Below are positions 25,546 through 35,300 of a stretch of DNA of 51,221 nucleotides, piece after piece. This stretch comes from an uncultured bacterium. Lineage in GTDB: Bacteria > UBP6 > UBA1177. Position 1 is the first letter of the stretch; each line of letters opens with the position of its first letter. The position numbers and the translations under genes were made by a program. The stretch spans positions 1-51,221 of the forward strand of contig CAJOFY010000007.1 in assembly GCA_905233945.1 (NCBI GenBank). The letters run 5' to 3'. Below the pieces are notes generated by a model that was not told the DNA's origin, did no database searches, and saw nothing but the letters and a program-made list of their open reading frames with translations.

Positions 25546-26903
25546 TGATTTTCCCCGTTCATAAGTTTTGTCAAAACAGTGTTTACATCGCCGGCACCAG
25601 CTGAAACTATCGCCGAAGCATGGAATCTGCTTTCGTTTTCTTTAATAATTTCAACAGTTTTATCGATATTTTCAGCATAACATACAAAGCTGTTCCCGCC
25701 TTTAAGTTCTTCATAGAGTTCTTTCGACGCTCTTCCTTCGAACTTTTCTCCGGCAGAATAGACCGGAAGAATTATCAGAGTTCCGACGTTTTTAAGGACA
25801 TCCCTGAACTTGTCATAAAAAGCGGTGAATCTTGAAATCCTGTGCGGCTGGAAAACAAGGCAGAAATTCCTGAACTCGCTGCGAGCCTGCTCAATGAGCG
25901 CGTTCACTTCGCTCGGATGATGAGCATAATCGTCAATCAGAGTCATTCCGTGCCAGTTTCCGACATTCTGGAAACGCCTGTCGACTTTCGGCACGTTTTT
26001 CCAAAATTCGCTGTTGATTTCAGGCAGAGCACGCCCAATTTTTGTAAGGTATTCCGAAGCGGCAAGAAGCGCGGCACTGCGGTTCTGCAGAACATGCGCC
26101 GGTTCCGTTACATCTCCGACATAAACCTCTCTTTCTCCCGAAATGAAGAAAAGTCCGCCGTTTTTTATGCGGAAATTCCGGCTGTCCGTGTTCACGAAGC
26201 CTTTTCCGCTTCTGATTTCATCACGTGTCGGGAAAGAAAGCGGAGAAAACATCTCGAAAAGTCTGTCACTGAGATCGTAGCCGCGTCCGATTATCAGATT
26301 TGCCGGTCTGTCAGAAACGAGATAGCGCTCAAAGGATCTCAGCATATTTGCCGGAGTTTTATAAAAATCAGCGTGTTCGAATTCAAGGTTTGTTATAACC
26401 AGCGAATCGGGCTTCATCTTGAAAATCGAACCGTCGCTCTCGTCAAGCTCGACAACATAAGGCTCTCCGGCGGAAACACTCGAACGTCCGCCGCTTTTTC
26501 CGCCCGCATAAACCGAAGCATCGACACCGGCCTCTTTAAGAATCGCGTAAATCATCCATGTCGTCGAAGTCTTGCCGTGGCTTCCGCCAACACCGATTTT
26601 GTGCTTTTTTTCAAGCAGAATCGCCAGAAACTCGCCGCGAGTCACGACCTTGATCCCTTTTTTCAAGGCAGCTGCAACTTCAGGGTTGTCAAGCGGAACA
26701 GCACTTGAACGGACGAGAATATCGGCACTGTCGATATGCGAAGCGTCATGTCCTATCATGCAGCCGATCCCCTGTCCGCGGACCATCTTCAAAAAGGAAC
26801 TTTCCTTCAGGTCGCAGCCGCTGACAGTGTATCCCATAGATTTTGCAGCCGTTGCAAGCCCGCTGACGCCGCTGCCGCCTATTCCCATAAAATGGATGTG
26901 CAT
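25542..26903 (-). CDS. murC: UDP-N-acetylmuramate--L-alanine ligase
   Basis: The 453-residue Mur ligase adds L-Ala to UDP-MurNAc. The N-terminal Rossmann motif is FMGIGGSGVSGLA. The ATP loop is GVGGSHGKTSTTW (about 104-116), followed by VELDESDGS and the central-domain NLEFEHADFY. The C-terminal domain has DDYAHHPSEVNALI and FQPHRISR. Length and motif order are standard. The start is one base after the murG stop. Confidence 0.96.
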   Translation of the reverse strand: MHIHFMGIGGSGVSGLATAAKSMGYTVSGCDLKESSFLKMVRGQGIGCMIGHDASHIDSADILVRSSAVPLDNPEVAAALKKGIKVVTRGEFLAILLEKKHKIGVGGSHGKTSTTWMIYAILKEAGVDASVYAGGKSGGRSSVSAGEPYVVELDESDGSIFKMKPDSLVITNLEFEHADFYKTPANMLRSFERYLVSDRPANLIIGRGYDLSDRLFEMFSPLSFPTRDEIRSGKGFVNTDSRNFRIKNGGLFFISGEREVYVGDVTEPAHVLQNRSAALLAASEYLTKIGRALPEINSEFWKNVPKVDRRFQNVGNWHGMTLIDDYAHHPSEVNALIEQARSEFRNFCLVFQPHRISRFTAFYDKFRDVLKNVGTLIILPVYSAGEKFEGRASKELYEELKGGNSFVCYAENIDKTVEIIKENESRFHASAIVSAGAGDVNTVLTKLMNGENQ

Positions 26904-26904
26904 A

Positions 26905-28020
26905 CTATTTTCCGTCTATCAAAAATTTCTCAATATTGTCAGCCAGTTTTGCCGCTGAGTTCTCAAAATCGAGTTCCGCCATATTTCTCTTCATATTCTC
27001 TTCGTTCTTGAGATAAGAATTGAGGAACTGGTAAAGTTTTCTGATTCTGACGCCCGGATTTGCGCTTTTTGCGTCCTCGACAATGTATCCCATCCCTTTT
27101 TTTGCCATAAAAACGGCGTTCTGCTTCTGAAAGTAATCCTTGTTCTTAGGGAGAGGCAGATATATTGCCGGTTTTTTCAACGCGATCATCTCTGAAATGA
27201 TGTCACTGTTGGGTCTTGCAATAACAATATCCGCTACTTTGCAGTATGAACCGCGGTTGTCAAAAAACATCTCGCAGGTACTTTCTATCCTGTTTGTTTC
27301 ATAATATCTCTGAACAGCCGCGATCTCACGGTCTCCTGTTTCTTGAATGATGTAGAAATCTCTTGTAATCTCAGGATATTTTGCTATCAGTTCCCTTATC
27401 GTGGAATTGATATCCTTTGTCTCCTTTTTGCATGTAAGAATAACCAATTTCCGCTTTTTCGTCTGAATCTCGACAGGTTCTGCTTTCAGAACCTCCTTGT
27501 CTACCGGAATTCCGAAAACAAAAGATTTTTTGTAAAACTCGTAATCGATATTTTCCTGCATAGCCTCAAACGGGAAGTATATCCTGTCGGCCTTTTTCAT
27601 AAAGTCTTCGCCGCATTTCGAAATTGCCAAATTGCCTTCAAACAGCATAACTTTTACAGCGTTTATCCTGGAAGCAGCTTCGAGAAAAGGATGAGCCGAG
27701 AATCCGCCGAAACTCAAAACCGCATTTATACCTTTAACTTTCAGAATCTCTGTCGCCTCCTGAATGCATGACTGCATTTTAAAAGCTCTGACAATTTTTG
27801 AAAGCAGACCTTTGGACTGAGGAAAATTCTGAACCGAAACGACCTCGTAACCTTTTTCAGTAAACATTTTGGTAAAAATGGAACCCTGCGAAAGTGCCAG
27901 AATACTCATTATACCGCGCAATCTCAGAGTATTGGCCAGCGAAAGCGCCGCTTTCTGCTGTTCTCTCGTATTGATTCCGGTCATAAGCAGCATAAATTTC
28001 GTTTCGATTGCACTGTTCAT
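26905..28020 (-). CDS. murG: MurG-like glycosyltransferase (divergent)
   Basis: At 371 residues, with position between ftsW and murC, this is the MurG that adds GlcNAc to lipid I to give lipid II at the inner membrane. Conserved features include VLSFGGFSAHPFLEAA, and the C-terminal ARPNSDIISEMIALKKPAIYLPLP plus QNAVFMAKKGMGY, which align with the UDP-GlcNAc-binding part of MurG. The N-terminal glycine loop GGTGGH is replaced by MTGINTREQQKA, and the HEQN segment reads LFEGN. The assignment therefore rests on context and the C-terminal domain. SD GGAGGTG precedes the ATG. Confidence 0.82.
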   Translation of the reverse strand: MNSAIETKFMLLMTGINTREQQKAALSLANTLRLRGIMSILALSQGSIFTKMFTEKGYEVVSVQNFPQSKGLLSKIVRAFKMQSCIQEATEILKVKGINAVLSFGGFSAHPFLEAASRINAVKVMLFEGNLAISKCGEDFMKKADRIYFPFEAMQENIDYEFYKKSFVFGIPVDKEVLKAEPVEIQTKKRKLVILTCKKETKDINSTIRELIAKYPEITRDFYIIQETGDREIAAVQRYYETNRIESTCEMFFDNRGSYCKVADIVIARPNSDIISEMIALKKPAIYLPLPKNKDYFQKQNAVFMAKKGMGYIVEDAKSANPGVRIRKLYQFLNSYLKNEENMKRNMAELDFENSAAKLADNIEKFLIDGK

Positions 28021-28035
28021 TTTTCACCTCCAAAT

Positions 28036-29124
28036 TCAACGGCGGCTCTCACTTGTCACTGCATTAAGAATAAGGCCTACCATAATTGAATAACTGGTAA
28101 GCGCGCTGCCGCCGTAACTTATAAACGGGAGCGGCTCACCCTTGTTGGGCAGAAGCGAAACGACCATCAGCAGATTTATCGCAGCCTGCCCGGCAAGCAT
28201 TAACACAAAACCTGAAACCATATAAAAATTAAAAGTATCATGAAGATTCAAGGCAAAATAACTCCCTATCCCGAACATCGCCAGAAACAGGAAAATCATA
28301 GTCAGAGATCCGACAAAACCGAATTCCTCGCCGATTATCGGGAAAATGAAGTCTGTCTGCGCTTCGGGAAGATTCGTCTTTTTCTTTTCAGTGGAATTTC
28401 CGAAACCTACGCCGGTTGTTCCGCCTATGCTGAACGCGATGCGCGCATGACACTGCTGATAACCGGCCCCCGCCCTGTATTCTTCACCGCACGGATCGAT
28501 AAAAGACTTGACTCTGGTGATTCTGTAATCGCTGCTGAAAAGCAGTGCCAGGACAGCTATTACCGACAAAGGAGCGGCAAGCAGGAAAAGCTGTTTTCTG
28601 TTCACTCCGCCCAAAAGAAGGAGACATACTGAAGTTCCGGCAATAATAACCAGAGCCCCCATATCGTTATACATGAACAGAAGCATCAGTCCGATTACGA
28701 TGCCGATACTGATAAGATCCTGGATAAGCCGTATCCTTTCGCCCTTTTTTGTCATAACCTCGCTGAGATATATGACAGTGACAATTTTCGCGAACTCCGA
28801 GGGCTGGACTCTCATAAAACCAAGATCGATCCAGCGTCTTGCACCGTTTACCTTCGTTCCCACGATCAAAGTTCCGATAAGAACCAGAATCATAAAGAAA
28901 ACAAGGAGTTTCGACGAATTTTTAAGCCACGAGAGATTTATCAGGTACGCAAATGTAAAAGCGACTCCGGCAACAGCGAAATTAAAGATCAGCGATCTCA
29001 TCTGAGGGAAAAGCGCGGCATTTGCCGAAGAAACATTAAACATGTTGATGTTGAAAACCATCACCATCCCGAAAACTACAAGAAGAAAAAATATCGAAAA
29101 ATAAACCTTAGCTGCACTTTCCAT
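28036..29124 (-). CDS. ftsW: SEDS peptidoglycan glycosyltransferase FtsW
   Basis: The 362-residue polytopic protein (about ten membrane helices) polymerises lipid II at the septum together with FtsI. SEDS-family motifs are GARRWIDLGFMRVQPSEFAK, MYNDMGALVII, NLPEAQTDFIFPIIGEEFGF, and the C-terminal PFISYGGSALTSYSIMVGL. Length is typical. It lies between murD (two bases upstream) and murG (15 bases downstream). Confidence 0.95.
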   Translation of the reverse strand: MESAAKVYFSIFFLLVVFGMVMVFNINMFNVSSANAALFPQMRSLIFNFAVAGVAFTFAYLINLSWLKNSSKLLVFFMILVLIGTLIVGTKVNGARRWIDLGFMRVQPSEFAKIVTVIYLSEVMTKKGERIRLIQDLISIGIVIGLMLLFMYNDMGALVIIAGTSVCLLLLGGVNRKQLFLLAAPLSVIAVLALLFSSDYRITRVKSFIDPCGEEYRAGAGYQQCHARIAFSIGGTTGVGFGNSTEKKKTNLPEAQTDFIFPIIGEEFGFVGSLTMIFLFLAMFGIGSYFALNLHDTFNFYMVSGFVLMLAGQAAINLLMVVSLLPNKGEPLPFISYGGSALTSYSIMVGLILNAVTSESRR

Positions 29125-29126
29125 GG

Positions 29127-30413
29127 CTATTCTCCGACTTTGGACTTCAACTCTCTGACTTTGTTCACAAAATCGTCACCGCGCTCTTTATAGTTTTTAT
29201 ACCAGTCGAAACTTGAGCACGCAGGGGAAAAGAGAACGATACCGTCGCCGGCAGCCAGTTTGAACGATTTTTCGACCGCTTCAGCCATCGAATCAGCACT
29301 TTCGACATTTGAAAAACCCTTGAAATAAGGACGGATTATTTCTTTTGAAGCACCGATGAGAACGACGCCTTTGCACTTTTTGTCAGCCAGAACCCTGACA
29401 GGTTCGTAGGAACCGCCCTTGTCGACTCCTCCAAGAATCAGAATGACCTTTCCGTCAGGAAGTCCGGCAAGAGACTTCTCAACAGCACCGACATTTGTAC
29501 CTTTTGAATCATCAATAAATTCAACACCTTGGAATTTATCTACGAATGCGGTTCTGTGAGCCAGCGGATTGAACTCAAGGAGCGATTTTCTCAGGATATC
29601 TGTATCGGAGACCCATTTTTTAACGCCTAAAACAGCAGCCATAATGTTCTCGATATTGTGATGGCCCCTGATTTTCAGATCGTCGACCTTCAGCTTTTTG
29701 TCATCAAAATAAACATAGCTTTCATCGCACCTTATATCGTCTGTCCCTTCGACCGAAAAGAGCTTCAGATCAAAATCAGGATGAGCAAAATTTTCGGCAA
29801 CGATGCCGGTCCCGAGAACCGCCGTTCCGCCTTTTTTCAACAAATTCAGCAAGTTAAGTTTTGTATTCCTGTAATCTTCAAAATCCTTGTATCTGTCAAG
29901 ATGGTCAGGCGTTACATTGAGAACCATAGCTACGTCAGGCTTGAGACTTTTTAAAGTCTCAAGCTGGAAAGAACTCAGCTCGATTACAAAGAAGTCGTAG
30001 CCTCTGCCTATTCCGTTTATGACAGGTTCCCCGATATTTCCGCACAAAAACGACTTGAATCCGGCGTTTTTAAGAAAAGCATGAACAAGCGAAACGGTCG
30101 TCGACTTGCCGTTAGTCCCTGTTACAGCTATGATTTTTTCGTTTCTGACATACCTTCCGGCAAGTTCGAGTTCCCCGATAATTTCCGTGTGCTGCGCACT
30201 CAATTTCTGAATAACTTTGTGAGTTGCAGGAACTCCGGGACTTATTATCGCAAGGTCGTATTTCAGATTTTCGTCATAAACGCTGTATTCCGCCGAATAT
30301 TTTTCAAGCTGCGAAGCATTGTCATCGTAAATAAAAATCTCGTCTCCTTTATTTTTCAAAAAACGGGCTGACGAAACACCCGAAATTCCAAGTCCAACAA
30401 TCAACGCTTTCAT
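29127..30413 (-). CDS. murD: UDP-N-acetylmuramoylalanine--D-glutamate ligase
   Basis: The 428-residue Mur ligase adds D-glutamate to UDP-MurNAc-L-Ala. The N-terminal motif is ALIVGLGISGVSSARFL. The ATP loop is GTNGKSTT (about 99-106), then VIELSSFQLE and NVTPDHLDRYKDFEDY, with FIDDSKGTN and LILGGVDKGGSYEP in the C-terminal domain. It overlaps murF by four bases (ATGA). In standard dcw clusters mraY sits between these two genes; here there is no room for it. Confidence 0.96.
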   Translation of the reverse strand: MKALIVGLGISGVSSARFLKNKGDEIFIYDDNASQLEKYSAEYSVYDENLKYDLAIISPGVPATHKVIQKLSAQHTEIIGELELAGRYVRNEKIIAVTGTNGKSTTVSLVHAFLKNAGFKSFLCGNIGEPVINGIGRGYDFFVIELSSFQLETLKSLKPDVAMVLNVTPDHLDRYKDFEDYRNTKLNLLNLLKKGGTAVLGTGIVAENFAHPDFDLKLFSVEGTDDIRCDESYVYFDDKKLKVDDLKIRGHHNIENIMAAVLGVKKWVSDTDILRKSLLEFNPLAHRTAFVDKFQGVEFIDDSKGTNVGAVEKSLAGLPDGKVILILGGVDKGGSYEPVRVLADKKCKGVVLIGASKEIIRPYFKGFSNVESADSMAEAVEKSFKLAAGDGIVLFSPACSSFDWYKNYKERGDDFVNKVRELKSKVGE

Positions 30414-31696
30414 TTCTGCACCTCCGGCAAGTCAAAAATCCGTTCGAGTCTGTTGCCTCTTGAACCTTTGACAAGAAAAGCTCCTTCTTCCGGCAACAAA
30501 CCGTTGATTTCAGCAATATCACCCAAAAAAACGAGCTTTTCGCAGTTCAAGAAATCAGGCTTTATCTTATCGAACTCGCAACCGACCAAAAAAACCGCCT
30601 TTAATAGTGTAAAATCTTTTAACGAATTTACAAGTTCTCTGTGCATTTTTTCGGAAAATTTTCCAAGTTCGAACATACTGCCGAGAATAAGAACGCACTG
30701 TTTCGATTCTTTGAGGGCATATTTTTTGTAAAAATTTTCTATTGATTTCTGCATTGACTGCGGGTTTGCGTTGTAGCAGTCGGCAACGAAAATGCGTTTC
30801 CCGATTACTTTGACCTCACCTCTCATACCCGGAAGAACACATCTTTCCACAGCTTTTTTAAGATCAGGCATGATTCCCAGAGCAGTCGAAACGACATTTG
30901 CCGCGCAGTTTATGTTTTCAAGCATAAAATCCGGCAGATCTTCAAAATCTTTTGACAGCTCATCCAGGTTTTCATTTGAATAAGTGTGGATTTTTCTTGA
31001 AGTTTTGTATTCTTCGACCCATTTTTTCATGTAAGGGTCGGAAACATTTGCCGAAACTAGCGCATTTGAAAAATTAAAGATTTCCAGCTTTGCAGCCGCC
31101 AGATCCGCGTGGCTTGCAAAATTGCCGATGTGGGCGTTGCCGATATTCGTGATTGTCACAAAATCGGGCTCTGCGATTTCGACCAGTTTTTTGATTTCGC
31201 CGCTGTGGTTCATCCCCATTTCGAGCACGAGAACTTCAGTCAGAAGCGGCATATTGAGAATGACAAGCGGCATCCCAAGGTGATTGTTGAGATTTCCCGT
31301 TGTCGCATAGACGATTTTCCCCGAAACGGCAGCCATCGAAGCAATCAGCTGGCGTGTCGAAGTCTTTCCGCTCGAACCGGTGACAGCTATCACTTTCCCA
31401 TGGAAGAGTTTTCTTCTTTCGTGCGCCAGAATACTCATAAAATCAAGGACATCCGGCACTTTGACGTAATTTTCGTCTTCCGTGATTTCTTCCGAACCGA
31501 CACATATAACCCCTTTTTCAAGAAGCTGCGGAACATAGTTGTGACCGTCGGTTTTCTCGCCTTTGAAGGCAAAAAATAACGAATTTCCGTCACATTCGCG
31601 TGAATCGATGCAACATTTGGAGATTACAGAGTTTTTAAGATTTTTTTTTATTCCGGCCTCGGCCAGAGCTCTTTCGAGAAGAAGAGTCGTGAACAT
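30410..31696 (-). CDS. murF: UDP-MurNAc-tripeptide--D-alanyl-D-alanine ligase
   Basis: The 428-residue Mur ligase attaches D-Ala-D-Ala (made by Ddl) to the tripeptide precursor. Motifs are CCIDSRECDGNSLFFAFKGEKTDGH, the ATP loop GSSGKTSTR (107-115), LEMGMNHSGEI, ITNIGNAHIGNF, and DCYNANPQSM in the C-terminal domain. It directly abuts murE and overlaps murD. Confidence 0.95.
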   Translation of the reverse strand: MFTTLLLERALAEAGIKKNLKNSVISKCCIDSRECDGNSLFFAFKGEKTDGHNYVPQLLEKGVICVGSEEITEDENYVKVPDVLDFMSILAHERRKLFHGKVIAVTGSSGKTSTRQLIASMAAVSGKIVYATTGNLNNHLGMPLVILNMPLLTEVLVLEMGMNHSGEIKKLVEIAEPDFVTITNIGNAHIGNFASHADLAAAKLEIFNFSNALVSANVSDPYMKKWVEEYKTSRKIHTYSNENLDELSKDFEDLPDFMLENINCAANVVSTALGIMPDLKKAVERCVLPGMRGEVKVIGKRIFVADCYNANPQSMQKSIENFYKKYALKESKQCVLILGSMFELGKFSEKMHRELVNSLKDFTLLKAVFLVGCEFDKIKPDFLNCEKLVFLGDIAEINGLLPEEGAFLVKGSRGNRLERIFDLPEVQK

Positions 31697-33145
31697 TTAT
31701 TCCCCCCTTAAAAATTTTTCAGCTTCAGCTTTATCCGAAAAGAATTTTTTGCCGCTTCTGGTTATCTGGTAGTCTTCGGCTCCTTTTCCGGCGATAAGGA
31801 CAGCATCTTTTTCTCCCTTGATTTCAATTGCTTTTTTTATGGCTTCTGATCTGTCGTTTATAACGGCGACATTGGGATTCCCGCCGCATCCGGCAAGAAT
31901 ATCTTTAATAATTTCAGAAGGTTCTTCAGTTCTCGGATTGTCGTCAGTAACGATAACCGTATCGGCAAAACGGCACGCCGTCTCTCCCATTATAGGTCTT
32001 TTTCCGCGGTCTCTGTCGCCGCCTGCACCGAAAACTATTATGATTTTTTCATAAATTCCCATTCCGCGCAGAGTTTTAAGAACATTTTCCATAGCGTCAG
32101 GCGTATGGGCATAGTCGATATAAACCGAATGATTTCCGACCTTTTCAAGTCTTCCCGGAACAGAAACGCTGTTTTCTACCCTTTCAAAGGCCTTTTCAGC
32201 GCCGGTAAAAAAGGAAGCGGCGGCAAAAGCTCCTGCTGTGTTGTAAACGTTGAAGTTGCCGACAAGAGGAATTTTCACCTTTTTCGAGATTCCGCCGATT
32301 GTGAAAACGACTACACTTCCTTGATCAGTCATTTCTTCTATTTTTATAAACAATTCCGCCGAGTTGTCTTTTTCAGAAATTCTTATCTGCCTTACGTTTC
32401 CAAGCTCTGCAGAAAGCCTTTTTCCAGCTTCGTCGTCAATGTTTATGACTGCTGTTCCACCCTCTTTAAGATGTTCGGTGAACAGTTTTTTCTTAGCCTG
32501 GTAGTAGTTTTCAAAAGTTTTGTGAAAATCGAGGTGATCGCGGGTCAGATTCGTAAAAACCGCAACGTCGAACATCGTCTTTTCGATTCTGTTTTCGGCC
32601 AGCGCGTGGCTGCTGACCTCGGAAATTACGGCATCCACACCGTTTTTCTGCATATCGTCGAGCAGAGAATACCACTTCCAGTTGAGCGGAGTCGTATTCT
32701 GGGCGGGAATTGTTTTTCCGGCGTATTTGTAGCTCAAAGTGCCGACAACTCCGCAGCTCATATCCTCCTTGAGAAGATTTTCAAGAATAAAGGTTGTCGA
32801 AGTTTTTCCGTTCGTTCCTGTTACGCCGAACATCTTCATTTTTCTGTCGGGATAACCGTAAAAAACAGGAAGAACAGCTGTCAGAACCTCTTTCACGGAC
32901 CTGACACGAATATAATTTTCGTTTTTCAGTTCCTTCTCTCCGACAACAAGGGAGGCCCCTTTCGCAAAAGCCTGCTCAATAAAATCATGACCGTCGCTGT
33001 TGACACCTCTGATACAGAAAAACACTGTGCCGGGCGCCGCTTCGCGTGAATCGGCTGTAATTTTTTCAAGTTCTGTCTCCCCGACCGAAACAGCGGTTTC
33101 AAGAATAAGAGGTGAAATAATATCAATAAAATCAGTTATTTTCAT
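31697..33145 (-). CDS. murE: UDP-MurNAc-tripeptide synthetase (meso-DAP type)
   Basis: The protein has 482 residues from the chosen ATG 33145 (MKITDFIDI), which is preceded by AAGGTG; a TTG five codons earlier lacks a spaced Shine-Dalgarno. It adds the third amino acid to UDP-MurNAc-L-Ala-D-Glu. Seen are TADSREAAPGTVFFCIRG, the ATP loop GTNGKTSTT (110-118), EVSSHALAENRI, FTNLTRDHLDFH, and YAHTPDAMENVL. The substrate loop reads DNPRTEEP, and DNPR is the signature for meso-diaminopimelate over lysine. The gene overlaps ftsI by 14 bases. Confidence 0.96.
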   Translation of the reverse strand: MKITDFIDIISPLILETAVSVGETELEKITADSREAAPGTVFFCIRGVNSDGHDFIEQAFAKGASLVVGEKELKNENYIRVRSVKEVLTAVLPVFYGYPDRKMKMFGVTGTNGKTSTTFILENLLKEDMSCGVVGTLSYKYAGKTIPAQNTTPLNWKWYSLLDDMQKNGVDAVISEVSSHALAENRIEKTMFDVAVFTNLTRDHLDFHKTFENYYQAKKKLFTEHLKEGGTAVINIDDEAGKRLSAELGNVRQIRISEKDNSAELFIKIEEMTDQGSVVVFTIGGISKKVKIPLVGNFNVYNTAGAFAAASFFTGAEKAFERVENSVSVPGRLEKVGNHSVYIDYAHTPDAMENVLKTLRGMGIYEKIIIVFGAGGDRDRGKRPIMGETACRFADTVIVTDDNPRTEEPSEIIKDILAGCGGNPNVAVINDRSEAIKKAIEIKGEKDAVLIAGKGAEDYQITRSGKKFFSDKAEAEKFLRGE

Positions 33146-35276
33146 TTTCACCTTCCTCAATATAGAGAGTTACACCTGTTCCGGCAAGCACTGTTTCCCC
33201 GGATTTAGGAGACTGGCCGATTATGTTTTTTCCGTTTGACGGATTTCCTACAAAAACAACATCCAGATTTCTGCCGTGGGCTATTCTGATAGCGTCCGAC
33301 GGCATCATTTTCACAAAATCGGGAACCTTGACATAATCACTTTCTCCCGACGATGCGACTTCCGATTCTGAAAAATCAATAACACTGCCTGTCATATCTG
33401 TTGCGACATATTCCGGAACTTTATCTTTGTCCTTGTCGTTCCTGTCAACAAACACATCGAATTTTGGAAGTATTCTTGACGCAATCTCTCTGAAAACCGG
33501 CGCCGCAACCGTTCCGCCGAATTCCCTCCCCTTAGGTTCGTTGATGACAACTATCATCACGAATTTAGGGTTGTTGTTGGGAACCGCCCCAGCAAAAGAA
33601 CAGACTGACTTGCTGGATGAATATTTTTTGAGATTCTTGTCATATATCTGCGATGTTCCTGTCTTTCCGCCGACAGCGACACCTTTTATCCTTGCCTTTT
33701 TCGCCGTTCCATGCTCGTCCGATACGACACCCTCGAGCATATCTATTATCTGTTTGTCGGATTTGTATTTGAAATTTATGCGTTTAGGCTCCGGACTGAA
33801 AATCTGCTCGTCATTTTTTCCCACTATTTTGTCGACCAGAACAGGTTTCCAGAGAACACCGCCGTTATAAATCGCAGAGTAAGCTCTCGCCATCTGCACC
33901 ATGTTGACTGAAAGACCCTGGCCGAAAGAAAGGTTGCCCTTGTCGATAGGATACCATGTTGTATAGTTTTTCAGTTTGCCCTTTGCCTCTCCCGGAATGT
34001 TTATACCGCTTTTCTGACCGAAACCGAACATGGTAAAATAATTGTAAAGCTGCTCGCTGGAAAGCCTGTCTGCGAACTTTATCGTACCGATATTGCTGGA
34101 GTTTACAACAACATCCCTGATCGTCATCAGGCCGCACGGATGCGAATCGTGGACGATCCTTTTTCCGAAACGGTAAGCGCCGTTCTCACCGGAAACCTGC
34201 TCTCCCGGTTTCGCAAGATTTTCATTAAGCACAGCCAGAATAGAAAAAGACTTGAACGTCGAACCCGGCTCAAAAAGATCGTTTACCGCGTGGTTTCTCT
34301 TGTCTTCAGCCGGATATTTCCAATACTGCTCAGGCTCGTAACCCGGATAGTTGGCCATTGCGAGAATATGCCCCGAAGCAGGATCCATAATGACGACTCC
34401 GCCCCATTTCGCCTGGACTTTGTCGACCATTTTCGCAAGCTCTTCCTCGGCTATGAACTGGATTTCGGAATCTATCGTAAGGTAAACGTCGCTGCCTTTT
34501 ATTGAATCGCCGATCTCGCTTTCGACATCGATCTCATCATCGTAAACCCTTCTTTTAGTCAGCCTGCTGGTCTTGACCTGTTTTTTCTGTCCTGCCAGCT
34601 GGTCATCATACATCAGCTCTATTCCTTCAAGCCCTTCCGGCCCGTCCTCGTCCGGAGCCTTGTTCTTCTGGATAAATCCGAGAACATTCGAAAGCATCCT
34701 GCCCTGTGGATAAACGCGCTTAAAACCTTCCTTGTAGGTTATCTGCGCAAGGTCATTAACCCTCTGCTCTGCTTTTTTCTTTTCTTCCGAGCTGCTGTCC
34801 TTTATACTTTTGGATTTTTTGAATTCCCTGTCCCTTGCTTCCTGCACGGCATTTTTAAGAGCAGCGACATCTTCGTACGGTGCATCAGCTTTAAGGACTT
34901 CAAAATGCTTGGGAACTATTTTTCCGTCTTTTTTTCTTTTAATTGTATCATTTCTAAGGATTTCCAAAGTTTTGCTGCGGTCCGTGCCGATTGTTTTTGA
35001 AATCAGTTCCGCTATAAAAACCTTGTCAACTACACCTTTGGGATCAACCGCTATGTCTATTTTCGGCTGGCTTATTGCAAGCGGAGTCTTGTTTTTATCG
35101 TAGATTGTTCCCCTTCTCCCTCTGACTGTGGTAAATTCAAACGAATTTTCAATCTGTTTCATACGTTCTTCATGCAGAAGAATCTGCAGATAATAGAGTC
35201 TCACAATCAGAATAAGGAATATAACGGAAATAATAGGAACTAAAAAAAAGAGATAAACTTTGCGTCCAGACTCCAT
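33132..35276 (-). CDS. ftsI: Septal transpeptidase FtsI (PBP2B/3) with PASTA domain
   Basis: The 714-residue class B penicillin-binding protein cross-links septal peptidoglycan as partner of FtsW. One transmembrane helix (about 7-27) is followed by the pedestal domain (RGRRGTIYDKNKTPLA). An unusual Lys/Glu-rich insert (about 145-170) lies within the pedestal. The transpeptidase motifs are STFK (Ser339-Lys342), SSN in VVNSSNIGT, and KTG in VGGKTGTSQIY. The C-terminal ~70 residues form one PASTA domain (VPDFVKMMPSDAIRIA ... GQSPKSGETV). GTGAGGGG precedes the start. PASTA tails are best known from Gram-positive FtsI homologues but also occur in some diderms. Confidence 0.95.
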   Translation of the reverse strand: MESGRKVYLFFLVPIISVIFLILIVRLYYLQILLHEERMKQIENSFEFTTVRGRRGTIYDKNKTPLAISQPKIDIAVDPKGVVDKVFIAELISKTIGTDRSKTLEILRNDTIKRKKDGKIVPKHFEVLKADAPYEDVAALKNAVQEARDREFKKSKSIKDSSSEEKKKAEQRVNDLAQITYKEGFKRVYPQGRMLSNVLGFIQKNKAPDEDGPEGLEGIELMYDDQLAGQKKQVKTSRLTKRRVYDDEIDVESEIGDSIKGSDVYLTIDSEIQFIAEEELAKMVDKVQAKWGGVVIMDPASGHILAMANYPGYEPEQYWKYPAEDKRNHAVNDLFEPGSTFKSFSILAVLNENLAKPGEQVSGENGAYRFGKRIVHDSHPCGLMTIRDVVVNSSNIGTIKFADRLSSEQLYNYFTMFGFGQKSGINIPGEAKGKLKNYTTWYPIDKGNLSFGQGLSVNMVQMARAYSAIYNGGVLWKPVLVDKIVGKNDEQIFSPEPKRINFKYKSDKQIIDMLEGVVSDEHGTAKKARIKGVAVGGKTGTSQIYDKNLKKYSSSKSVCSFAGAVPNNNPKFVMIVVINEPKGREFGGTVAAPVFREIASRILPKFDVFVDRNDKDKDKVPEYVATDMTGSVIDFSESEVASSGESDYVKVPDFVKMMPSDAIRIAHGRNLDVVFVGNPSNGKNIIGQSPKSGETVLAGTGVTLYIEEGENENN

Positions 35277-35300
35277 CAGCCCCTCACATGTCGCGGATCC

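Noticed and set aside
25842-26708. A 288-codon plus-strand frame opposite murC.
   Set aside because: Antisense shadow of a complete Mur ligase gene.
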